Part shown: piece by piece, positions 1 to 5,956 of the stretch | Numbering within the stretch: the first letter of the stretch is position 1 | Layout: each line of letters starts with the position of its first letter | Assembly (NCBI GenBank): GCA_041667115.1 | Contig: JBAYFO010000088.1 | Coordinates: 1-9,274 of the forward strand | Direction of reading: 5' to 3' | Length of the DNA: 9,274 nucleotides | DNA from: UBA1563 sp041667115 | GTDB taxonomy: Bacteria > Bacteroidota > Ignavibacteria > Ignavibacteriales > Ignavibacteriaceae | Translations under genes and position numbers: made by a program | Notes under the pieces: model-generated | The model's database searches: none | Seen by the model: only the letters and a program-made list of their open reading frames with translations | What the model was told of the DNA's origin: nothing

Positions 1-500
1 CTCTCTTCCGTCATCCCGATATTATGGCATTTAGAGATTTAGGCGAAGAAGATCCGCTCGAAATTGAAGCATCAAAATATAATTTGAATTATATTAAACT
101 TGATGGCAATGTCGGCTGTATGGTTAACGGCGCCGGACTTGCAATGGGAACAATGGATATTATCAAACTTGCCGGTGGTGAGCCTGCTAACTTTTTAGAC
201 GTCGGCGGTGGAGCAAATAAAGAAACCGTTGCGAATGGTTTCAAGATCATCCTTTCCGATCCGAATGTAAAAGCAATTTTAATTAACATTTTTGGTGGAA
301 TTGTCCGTTGCGACCGCGTTGCCGCCGGAGTTATCGAAGCGACCAAAACGGTTAAAGTAACTATTCCAATAGTGGTTAGACTTGAAGGAACCAATGCGAA
401 AGAAGCAGGAGTTCTTCTCAAAGAATCCGGATTAAATTTTGAAGTTGCTACAACTTTAAAAGATGCTGCTGAAAAAGTTACGGCTATTTTGAAGAAGTAA
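1..500 (+). CDS. sucC: Succinyl-CoA synthetase (ADP-forming) beta subunit, C-terminal part
   Basis: Partial gene entering from the left edge. The frame is open from base 3 and ends at TAA 498-500, giving about 165 residues of a protein that is normally about 390. The family enzyme interconverts succinyl-CoA and succinate in the cytoplasmic TCA cycle with formation of ATP or GTP, as a complex with the alpha subunit SucD. The visible part covers the end of the ATP-grasp region and the CoA-ligase domain. It matches SucC closely, including LDGNVGCMVNGAGLAMGTMD, GGEPANFLDVGGGA, NIFGGIVRCD and VVRLEGTNA. The ATG at 24 is internal, because homologous sequence (LFRHPDI) runs upstream of it. sucD does not follow: the next gene is convergent, so the alpha subunit must be encoded elsewhere. 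Identification is secure; the start lies outside the window. Confidence 0.97.
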   Translation, partial: LFRHPDIMAFRDLGEEDPLEIEASKYNLNYIKLDGNVGCMVNGAGLAMGTMDIIKLAGGEPANFLDVGGGANKETVANGFKIILSDPNVKAILINIFGGIVRCDRVAAGVIEATKTVKVTIPIVVRLEGTNAKEAGVLLKESGLNFEVATTLKDAAEKVTAILKK

Positions 501-511
501 CTTGCTTATTC

Positions 512-562
512 AAACCTTCGACGTCTGTACATCTTATTTTTGTCCAAAGACGTCGAAGGTTT
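512..562. repeat. 15-bp perfect inverted repeat behind sucC
   Basis: AAACCTTCGACGTCT (512-526) is the exact reverse complement of AGACGTCGAAGGTTT (548-562), with a 21-base loop. It begins 11 bases after the sucC stop. A T-run follows at 572-577, but it is 9 bases from the stem, so this is either a weak intrinsic terminator or an mRNA 3'-end-protecting hairpin for sucC. Its last two bases coincide with the start of the 86-bp element at 561-646. Confidence 0.7.
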
Positions 563-646
563 AGTTCTAAGTTTTTTATATCTTTCTTTCACTATCTGGC
601 AAGATAAAAACAGCGTAAAAAAATCCCCCATCGCTGAGGGATTTTA
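561..646. repeat. 86-bp direct repeat, copy 1 (second copy at 3385-3470)
   Basis: This stretch aligns without gaps to 3385-3470. By eye there are 8 mismatches in 86 positions (about 91% identity). The unit contains a T-rich stretch, the invariant block ACTATCTGGCAAGAT, and the terminator hairpin. It lies 45 bases beyond the stop of the T9SS gene at 692-1438. The other copy lies 28 bases beyond the stop of the other T9SS gene, in the same orientation. Conservation runs well past the hairpin on the side away from these genes. Confidence 0.85.
617..645. terminator. Bidirectional intrinsic terminator
   Basis: The stem AAAATCCC (620-627) pairs with GGGATTTT (638-645) around a 10-base loop. The A-run at 617-623 gives a U-run on the - strand transcript, so it is strongest for the - strand gene ending at 692. 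It could also stop sucC transcripts on the + strand, though only four Ts follow. It sits in a convergent spacer, as expected for a shared terminator. Confidence 0.8.
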
Positions 647-691
647 GTTTTACTATCACATCGCCCGAAGATTCTGAATCATCTACACTGA

Positions 692-1438
692 CTACTTCAA
701 CAATATCATTTTTTTACTTTGGGCAAAGTCTCCGGCTTTAATCGTGTAGTAATAGATCCCTCCCGCTAATTCCTTTGCATCGAAAATAGCTTCATAAGTT
801 CCGCTGGTTTTCTCCTCATTCACTAGCAGTGCAACCTGCTTGCCAAGAACGTCGAAGACTTTGATCGTTACAAAACTATTTTTAGGAATCTGATATGCGA
901 TTTTCGTCGATGGATTAAATGGATTTGGATAATTTTGACTTAACTCAAAATCCTTTATTGTTTCACCCAAATTAACTTCGACAACGTTGCTGTACTTATG
1001 CGTGCCTCCGTAGTCAATCTGTTTTAAACGGTATTTGATACTTCCACGAGTACCCGGCTTATCAACGAACGAATACTCTTTGGCTTTTGTACTATTTCCC
1101 GCTCCGGCAACGAATCCTATTACTTTCCAGACAGCATCGACACCCTCCCTCTGCACCTCAAATCCTGAATTATTTAGTTCTGTCGCAGTTTTCCAATTTA
1201 ATAATACCTGATCTTTTACGCTGTTTGCAATAAATGAGACTAACTCAACCGGTAGGGAGCCATGATTAAAAGTTCCGTTACCGCTAAAGGTTCCATTAAC
1301 GGTTATTATATCAGCCGAAATATTTGCTCCGGAACCAACCTCTATGTTGGTCCCGATACCGAACGTGATGGAACTTTGACAATAACTTATCGATGCAAAC
1401 ATCATCGTAACAAGTAAAAATATTTTTGTTTTCATCAT
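692..1438 (-). CDS. Small secreted protein with T9SS type A sorting domain
   Basis: A 248-residue exported protein. Residues 1-20 form a signal peptide (MMKTKIFLLV start, hydrophobic core). Residues 23-60 are a short Gly/Asn/Thr-rich beta stretch. Residues 63-157 look like an Ig/FN3-like beta domain beginning LPVELVSF and including NWKTATELNNSGFEVQR. Residues 162-248 are a type IX secretion C-terminal domain with LSQNYPNPFNPSTKI, a GxYxxxFD segment and the terminal KKMILLK. In the family this domain carries the protein across the outer membrane and is usually cleaved as the protein is attached to the cell surface or released. The start ATG (1436-1438) overlaps the TGA of the upstream S74 gene as ATGA. 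A second ATG follows at once, and GGGGGA lies directly before the first, so either may be used. No enzymatic motif is visible, so the role of the mature part is unknown. Confidence 0.9.
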   Translation of the reverse strand: MMKTKIFLLVTMMFASISYCQSSITFGIGTNIEVGSGANISADIITVNGTFSGNGTFNHGSLPVELVSFIANSVKDQVLLNWKTATELNNSGFEVQREGVDAVWKVIGFVAGAGNSTKAKEYSFVDKPGTRGSIKYRLKQIDYGGTHKYSNVVEVNLGETIKDFELSQNYPNPFNPSTKIAYQIPKNSFVTIKVFDVLGKQVALLVNEEKTSGTYEAIFDAKELAGGIYYYTIKAGDFAQSKKMILLK

Positions 1439-2841
1439 TCCCCCATGCTTACCTTCGTGCTCTCATGAGTATTTGCTTTAAGCTTTTCTAATTCCGTAAA
1501 AAATACTGCCTGCATTTTCTCATAGCGGATGAGTCTCTCTTTCAACATGACGTTCTCTGTTTTTATCGACTCATTCTCAACTTTTAATTCCTGGATAGCT
1601 TTTACAATAATTGGGAGAAGATTTCCCGCCGTAGCTTCCATTCTTTCCGGATTATCTTTTAGCACAAGATGCAGCCATTCAGCATTCTCACTTAATTGAA
1701 CTTTGTCAAGTTCTTGCGCAATGAATCCGGCTGTCGGTGTTTGCTCCATCTTAGTGCCGTCTGATACGTGCTTAGCATACCAGTCTCTTTTATCCCAATT
1801 GAATTGTCTCGGCTTTAATTTCATTAAGAATCCAATTCCAAGTTTCAGATCTTTTATGTTTCTTTTATCCCTTTCGTCGGATAAAGTTGAGATACTTTGA
1901 ACAGCGCATCGGAGTGCCGTGATATTATTGTCTCCCAGGGTTATTTCATTTGAAGCTGAGCCGGAGCTAGGCTGTGCATTATATCCTACTAAGGTAAGAT
2001 TAGTTCCCGTTGTCACATCAAAGCCCGCTGAACTGCCAAACGCTGAATTATAATTTCCGCTCATGTTCCCAAAAAGCGAATTATCACCAAACGCCGCGTT
2101 AGAATATCCCGTTGTGGATGAGCCGAGTGATCGATAACCAAAGGCAGAATTACTGTTTGCATCACTTTGACTAAGTGCCAGCTGCCCAAACGCAGAATTA
2201 CTTCCCGCTGTTATATTATTTCCTAACGCAAAGTGTCCGAACGCTGAATTACCGCTTCCGGTAGTGTTTGAGCTGAGTGAACCATAGCCAAACCCTGAAT
2301 TGCTGTAGCCGGTTGTGTTGTTAGGAAGTGAACTAAAGGCTGAGTTCTCTTCTCCGGTAGTATTATTTCTTAACGAACCAATTCCAAACGCGTTATTATT
2401 ATTCCCGGTCGTGTTTTTAGTAAGAGCCTGGTTCCCGAAAGCTGCGTTGTTTGAGCCTGTTGTAAGTGAGGATAAGGTAGATTGCCCAACTCCGGTATTA
2501 TAACTGGCTAAATAACTCCCGCTCCCCCCGCCCATTGTAAAATTACCTGAGTTTATTCCGATAAAGGTATTTTTCCCGTCTTTTCCTGGAGCGGTATAAT
2601 CATGGATAAATCTATTGCCCCCTTTATAAATAACACCCAATGTCGAGTCGCTAGTATTTGGTAGCGTTATGCTTTTACTTACATTTAAGTATCTTGCCAA
2701 ATCTATTGAAAGAAAAACGTTAGAGTTGACATCGTTGACATAAACTGATCCGTTTTGGGGAAGTGTGAGAATAATGTCTTGTCCATAAATTGATGCACTG
2801 AGAAAAGCGAACAAAAAAATGTTGAATAACTTTGTTTTCAT
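1435..2841 (-). CDS. Secreted tail-fibre-like protein with S74 intramolecular chaperone domain
   Basis: A 468-residue protein. Residues 1-20 are a signal peptide ending near SIYG. Residues 115-280 contain about ten 17-residue repeats of the form NSAFGxxSLxxNTTGxx, resembling YadA/Hia head repeats and phage fibre beta-solenoids. Residues 321-455 are a peptidase S74 domain: SDERDKRNI, then LMKLKPRQFNW, TAGFIAQEL and LLPIIVKAIQEL, ending in a heptad-rich helix. In the S74 family this domain trimerises and folds the upstream fibre, then cuts itself off before the Ser of the SD motif using a Ser/Lys pair. Ser321 and Lys326 fit that pattern. No T9SS sorting domain is present. The start has AAGGA eight bases upstream. 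The stop overlaps the next gene by ATGA, so the two are probably translationally coupled. The function is probably a surface adhesin or filament; the partner is unknown. Confidence 0.88.
   Translation of the reverse strand: MKTKLFNIFLFAFLSASIYGQDIILTLPQNGSVYVNDVNSNVFLSIDLARYLNVSKSITLPNTSDSTLGVIYKGGNRFIHDYTAPGKDGKNTFIGINSGNFTMGGGSGSYLASYNTGVGQSTLSSLTTGSNNAAFGNQALTKNTTGNNNNAFGIGSLRNNTTGEENSAFSSLPNNTTGYSNSGFGYGSLSSNTTGSGNSAFGHFALGNNITAGSNSAFGQLALSQSDANSNSAFGYRSLGSSTTGYSNAAFGDNSLFGNMSGNYNSAFGSSAGFDVTTGTNLTLVGYNAQPSSGSASNEITLGDNNITALRCAVQSISTLSDERDKRNIKDLKLGIGFLMKLKPRQFNWDKRDWYAKHVSDGTKMEQTPTAGFIAQELDKVQLSENAEWLHLVLKDNPERMEATAGNLLPIIVKAIQELKVENESIKTENVMLKERLIRYEKMQAVFFTELEKLKANTHESTKVSMGE
2002..2499 (-). 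repeat. Coding tandem repeat, about 51-bp period, ~10 units
   Basis: This encodes residues 115-280 of the S74 protein. The aromatic or aliphatic residue of each NxAFG motif falls at residues 118, 135, 152, 169, 184, 201, 218, 234, 251 and 268. Spacings are therefore mostly 17, with single 15 and 16 steps. The third AFG unit reads AFS. Units are degenerate at DNA level, so this is an old, selected protein repeat, not a fresh expansion. Confidence 0.8.
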
Positions 2842-2871
2842 AAAACTGTTCCTTATTGCTTTGTTCTACGC

Positions 2872-2892
2872 GCCAACACCAAGATTGTTGGC
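2872..2892 (-). promoter_or_regulatory. Inverted repeat in the leader of the S74/T9SS gene pair
   Basis: GCCAACA (2872-2878) and TGTTGGC (2886-2892) form a perfect 7-bp stem around a 7-base loop, 31-51 bases upstream of the S74 start codon. It could be an operator or a leader hairpin. A TTGACA-like hexamer lies just upstream on the - strand, but no convincing -10 follows it, so the promoter itself is not located. Confidence 0.3.
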
Positions 2893-3384
2893 ATGTCAAT
2901 TATTATTTTCAGATTCATGGCAAACATTGTTTAGAACCTGAATTCTCTCTTGGCATATTTATCAAATGCTTTTTTAAGCAATTAAGTTCCCTTAAACAAC
3001 TTTTTTGGTGTGATGGGCTGAATCCTTTTATACTTTTCCACAGATCAGGAAATAGATATAATTATAGAAGTTTGCAAATGAATCATTTGAGGAAGAAATA
3101 ACTGAGGTCAATAATGTTGCTTGATTTTTCTAAACATTTTTTGTCTAATTTTTCTCTTGCTTTTATGGGAGCATTACAAACGGCTTTGTTGAAGTTGAGC
3201 AGAAGATGAGAAGAATTAACAACCACAAGAAAATTTACTTATTACGCACTGCGCTTAAGAGTTAACTGAAATTAGAGCAACAAAAAGGAGCTTAATGTTC
3301 TGCGGGTCTCTTAAATATTTTCAACTAAATTTGGTTTTTAATCTTCACCTTTAAAGATATTGAATTTCTTACTTGTATTTTAAC

Positions 3385-3470
3385 TTAGTCCTAATTTTTT
3401 TATGTCTTTCTTTTACTATCTGGCAAGATCAAAATATCGTAAAAAAATCCCCCATCGCTGAGGGATTTTT
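3385..3470. repeat. 86-bp direct repeat, copy 2
   Basis: Ungapped partner of 561-646 with 8 mismatches. The hairpin core from the A-run through GGGATTTT is identical in both. The copy starts 28 bases beyond the stop of the propeller-protein gene and points the same way as copy 1 relative to its gene. Divergence outside the hairpin is scattered, as expected of an old duplication or a multi-copy family. Confidence 0.85.
3441..3470 (-). terminator. Intrinsic terminator of the propeller-protein gene
   Basis: On the - strand, AAAAATCCC pairs with GGGATTTTT (9 bp; + strand arms 3443-3451 and 3462-3470). A run of seven T residues covers the end of the stem. It lies 28 bases after the stop codon. 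Near-symmetry of the A and T runs means it could also work on the + strand. Confidence 0.85.
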
Positions 3471-3498
3471 CTAATAACTGAAAACTTATTACTAAAAA

Positions 3499-5604
3499 CT
3501 ATTTCAGCAGCAACATCTTTTTCGTTCCTCTAAAGTTTTGTTTTCCATCCGGAGAAACAGCATTAATGCTGTATAAGTAAACTCCCGAAGAAAGTCCTTT
3601 CCCGTTAAAGTTTATTGTATAAGTACCAGCTTCTTTCCTCCCCTCATTAAATGTTTTAACAAGCTGCCCGAGAGCATTGTATATCATAATACTTACATTC
3701 TCACTACTAACTACTGAATACTGAATACTTGTACTTGGATTAAACGGATTTGGGTAGTTCTGCGAAAGGGCATATTGTTCAGGTATTGATTCTTCCTTAT
3801 TAATCCAGGTTAATCCCCCGGTAGTTGATTTGAGAATTGTTCCATTTTGCCCAACGATCCATCCGGTGGTTGATGAAACAAAATGCACTTTAGTCAGATC
3901 ATGCATTGCAAAAACCCAGGTTCTTGACCAGTTTGAACCTCCGTTTGTCGTGTTCCAAACTTGACCACCTCCACCAACGGCTATTCCATTGTTCGCATCA
4001 AAGAAAAACACTGAAAGAACAAAATTATCAAAATCAAGTTTTTGTTTCACCCATGTAGTTCCGCCGTTAGTTGTTTTCCATACACCCGAACCGGCTACAA
4101 AACCGAGATCACTATTTACAAAATAAACATAATAGCCCATTGGTGAACCGACAAGGGAGCTCCAGGTGCTTCCGCCATCAGTAGTTTTATATGTTGCTGA
4201 ATTTGATCCCGTACTATAACCGACTAACGAATTTACAAAAAAGAGGGAATTGCAATCATAATCGGCAACCTTTGTCCATGTAGTTCCACCATCAATGGTT
4301 CTACTGATACTGTTAGCGTTAGCCGATATGCCAATATCCGCATTTAAGAAAACAAGCGCTCTTGAGGTATAAGAACTTGATTGTTTTGTCCAGGCATCTC
4401 CCCCATTTGTAGTTTTGTAAAGAGCGTTTTGCCCTCCAACCCAACATATGTTTGCATCAATAGCATAAACTGATTTAATGGACGCTAATTCACCACTTTG
4501 TTTTATCACCCAACTTGTTCCCCCATCCGTGGTTTTATGAATAACTCCATCATAATCTCCCTGACCACCGACTATATACCCCGAATTCGCATCGATGAAA
4601 TGAAAAGAATTTATATGAGACGTGAAACCACTACTAATCGAAGACCAATTAAGTCCTCCGTCGGTTGTTTTCATTATTCTTCCAAGTTCACCAACGGCAA
4701 TTCCGGTATTCGCATCTATAAAATTGACCGCGTTTAATTGTTCAAATAATCCGGCAGAAATCTGGGTCCATGAAGTCCCCCCATTCGTCGTCCGGTAAAT
4801 ATATCCTGTTGTACGATTGGAGCCCAATGATCCCCCTACAACAATACCGGTATTTGCATCTTTGAAACAGGCACAATATAAGCTGGTAGATGTTGATGGG
4901 AAAGTAATTTTTGTCCAGGTCACTCCTCCATCGATTGATTTAAAACATGTTCCATACTGCCCGACGGAAAAACCATTATTAGCATCTACGAAATGAATAT
5001 TGTAATGTTTCCCATAAAATGTACCGCATTTGGTCCAGGTGCTGCCGTCTGTTGTTCTGGCTATATAAAATTCTCCTGAAATCCATCCCGTAGTTGCGTT
5101 GAGAAAGTAGATTGAATTAATAGCGCCTATCCCTGTTCCCAAACTTTGTTTTATCCAGTTCGTACCTCCATCCGTGGTCTTATAAAGTTCTCCATTGTCC
5201 CCGGCGACATAGCCATTGTTTTCGTCAACAAAGAAAATTGTATTCATATACCTGTTTATGCCGAGCCTTTGCACCTGCCAGGTATTCCCGCCGTCAACGG
5301 TTTTGAAAATGGAATATCCGCCAACAATCCAGCCGGTATTTTCATTAATAAATGAAATTGACTTCAACGGATTAGTCGTCTCGCCTACAACATCGGGATT
5401 CTTGGGAGCCGGCAACTTTGCCCAGGTTGAACCGCCATCAGTTGATTTAAGAACGGCTCCATAATCTCCAACCGCAATCACGACGTTTACGGTTAAATAC
5501 TTAATTGCTTTTAAATTGTTATTCTGTGGTAATGGATTTTGCCAGAACCACTGCCCAAATGCTGTATGGGCTGCAAAAAATAGAAGAACAAGTAGCTTTT
5601 TCAT
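3499..5604 (-). CDS. Secreted YCF48/BNR-like beta-propeller protein with T9SS sorting domain
   Basis: A 701-residue protein. The chosen start, MKKLLVLLFF, has AAAGGAG five bases upstream and opens a clean signal peptide ending near AFG; a longer frame from 5664 would bury that signal. The body carries 14 motifs of the type TTDGGxTW, mostly 37-50 residues apart and usually preceded by FVDANNGxxVG. These are the hallmark of YCF48/sortilin-type propeller blades. Fourteen blades fit two seven-bladed propellers. The C-terminal ~85 residues are a T9SS type A sorting domain with LSQNYPNPFNPST, NALGQLVKTF, GVYLYSI and the final KKMLLLK. The product should therefore be exported and cell-surface attached or released. 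In related proteins such propellers act as binding or assembly scaffolds, and no catalytic site is evident. It is transcribed alone, with a terminator at 3441-3470. Confidence 0.92.
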   Translation of the reverse strand: MKKLLVLLFFAAHTAFGQWFWQNPLPQNNNLKAIKYLTVNVVIAVGDYGAVLKSTDGGSTWAKLPAPKNPDVVGETTNPLKSISFINENTGWIVGGYSIFKTVDGGNTWQVQRLGINRYMNTIFFVDENNGYVAGDNGELYKTTDGGTNWIKQSLGTGIGAINSIYFLNATTGWISGEFYIARTTDGSTWTKCGTFYGKHYNIHFVDANNGFSVGQYGTCFKSIDGGVTWTKITFPSTSTSLYCACFKDANTGIVVGGSLGSNRTTGYIYRTTNGGTSWTQISAGLFEQLNAVNFIDANTGIAVGELGRIMKTTDGGLNWSSISSGFTSHINSFHFIDANSGYIVGGQGDYDGVIHKTTDGGTSWVIKQSGELASIKSVYAIDANICWVGGQNALYKTTNGGDAWTKQSSSYTSRALVFLNADIGISANANSISRTIDGGTTWTKVADYDCNSLFFVNSLVGYSTGSNSATYKTTDGGSTWSSLVGSPMGYYVYFVNSDLGFVAGSGVWKTTNGGTTWVKQKLDFDNFVLSVFFFDANNGIAVGGGGQVWNTTNGGSNWSRTWVFAMHDLTKVHFVSSTTGWIVGQNGTILKSTTGGLTWINKEESIPEQYALSQNYPNPFNPSTSIQYSVVSSENVSIMIYNALGQLVKTFNEGRKEAGTYTINFNGKGLSSGVYLYSINAVSPDGKQNFRGTKKMLLLK

Positions 5605-5674
5605 AGGTACTCCTTTTAATTTATTATTAAAAAGAGGATGCTCCGGTAAAAGAAGCGCGGTCATTCAGCTAAAG

Positions 5675-5706
5675 CAAAGAATATTTTATTTGATTAGATT
5701 TCTCAA
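5675..5706 (-). promoter_or_regulatory. Possible promoter of the propeller-protein gene
   Basis: Reading the - strand, TTG (5704-5706) is followed after 20 bases by TATTCTTTG (5675-5683). This resembles the Bacteroidetes -33/-7 promoter but has three bases instead of two between TA and TTTG. It would leave a leader of about 65 bases before the ATG at 5604. The TTG lies inside the dispersed-type repeat at 5696-5728. A weak call. Confidence 0.25.
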
Positions 5707-5728
5707 TCCTTCGCTCACTCGAAATGAC
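5696..5728. repeat. Dispersed-type intergenic repeat (AGATTTCTC...GAAATGAC)
   Basis: A 33-base stretch starting AGATTTCTC and ending CACTCGAAATGAC. Its arms ATTTC and GAAAT, and the inner TTCG and CGAA, are complementary. From memory it resembles a short element of the form GTCATTTCGAGCGAAGC that is scattered between genes in many environmental Bacteroidetes-type genomes. Only one copy is in this window, so repetitiveness is not shown here. It begins two bases after the stop of the 47-codon frame at 5731-5874. Confidence 0.4.
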
Positions 5729-5730
5729 TT

Positions 5731-5874
5731 TTACTCCTCTCTGGGCAACCTCCGGATTATTTTCTTCCTATTATTACGATTCTTCAGATATTCGTGCTGT
5801 CCCAATTTTCTGATCAAGAAAAAGAGTAAAACCGAAATAATGATTGAAGCCGCCAAAACGATAATGATATTCAT
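5731..5874 (-). CDS. Possible small single-pass membrane protein, 47 aa
   Basis: A short frame starting MNIIIVLAASIIISVLLFFL and ending RRLPREE. Residues 2-21 form one strongly hydrophobic segment. The rest is a highly basic tail (RKLGQHEYLKNRNNRKKIIRR), so the inside-positive rule puts the tail in the cytoplasm. It fills the gap between two longer genes on the same strand. A TATTTTTG sequence fitting the -7 promoter consensus lies 31 bases upstream (5905-5912), but no -33 element or Shine-Dalgarno site is obvious. The gene stops just before a dispersed-type repeat. I do not recognise a family. Small hydrophobic-plus-basic proteins are often regulators of membrane complexes, but that is only a suggestion. 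It could be a chance frame in AT-rich DNA. Confidence 0.45.
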   Translation of the reverse strand: MNIIIVLAASIIISVLLFFLIRKLGQHEYLKNRNNRKKIIRRLPREE

Positions 5875-5934
5875 GGTATATCAGATTGATAAATTTCTTA
5901 ACCGCAAAAATATTATTCGGGTATAGGGAAGTAA

Positions 5935-5954
5935 TCCTACTTTAGAAAGTAGGA
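5935..5954 (-). terminator. Hairpin directly behind the AraC-type gene
   Basis: TCCTACTTT (5935-5943) and AAAGTAGGA (5946-5954) form a stem of eight or nine base pairs with a tiny loop, two bases after the regulator's stop codon. No proper U-run follows on the - strand (TTACTTCCC), so it is at best a weak terminator or a 3'-end stabiliser. Confidence 0.4.
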
Positions 5955-5956
5955 CT

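Larger units (their letters stand above)
2842..3498. other. 657-bp spacer with no convincing gene
   Basis: This is the region between the S74 gene start and the stop of the propeller-protein gene. It holds the leader inverted repeat (2872-2892) and, at its far end, copy 2 of the 86-bp element. The frames seen are short and unlike known proteins. An 81-codon + strand frame at 2856-3101 is Cys/His-rich and looks accidental. Two tiny + strand frames (3114-3209 and 3295-3354) have Shine-Dalgarno-like sequences before them but no other support. No tRNA-like or riboswitch-like fold was recognised. Confidence 0.5.

Noticed and set aside
89..421. Open frame of 110 codons on the - strand inside sucC
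   Set aside because: It lies antisense to a strongly conserved gene and shows no recognisable protein features; it follows from the codon pattern of sucC.
1376..1387. Lipoprotein signal (lipobox) around Cys20 of the small T9SS protein
   Set aside because: The residue before Cys is Tyr (SISYC), which does not fit the lipobox; an ordinary signal peptide is more likely.
2856..3101. 81-codon + strand frame in the spacer
   Set aside because: Composition is rich in Cys, His and Phe with no domain, signal or ribosome site, and it overlaps the leader of the S74 gene.
5605..5664. Twenty-residue N-terminal extension of the propeller protein
   Set aside because: It would place the signal peptide internally. 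The downstream ATG has AAAGGAG at ideal spacing.
5516..5926. 136-codon + strand frame spanning the start of the propeller gene and the following gap
   Set aside because: It is antisense to a well-supported gene start and promoter and has no family features.
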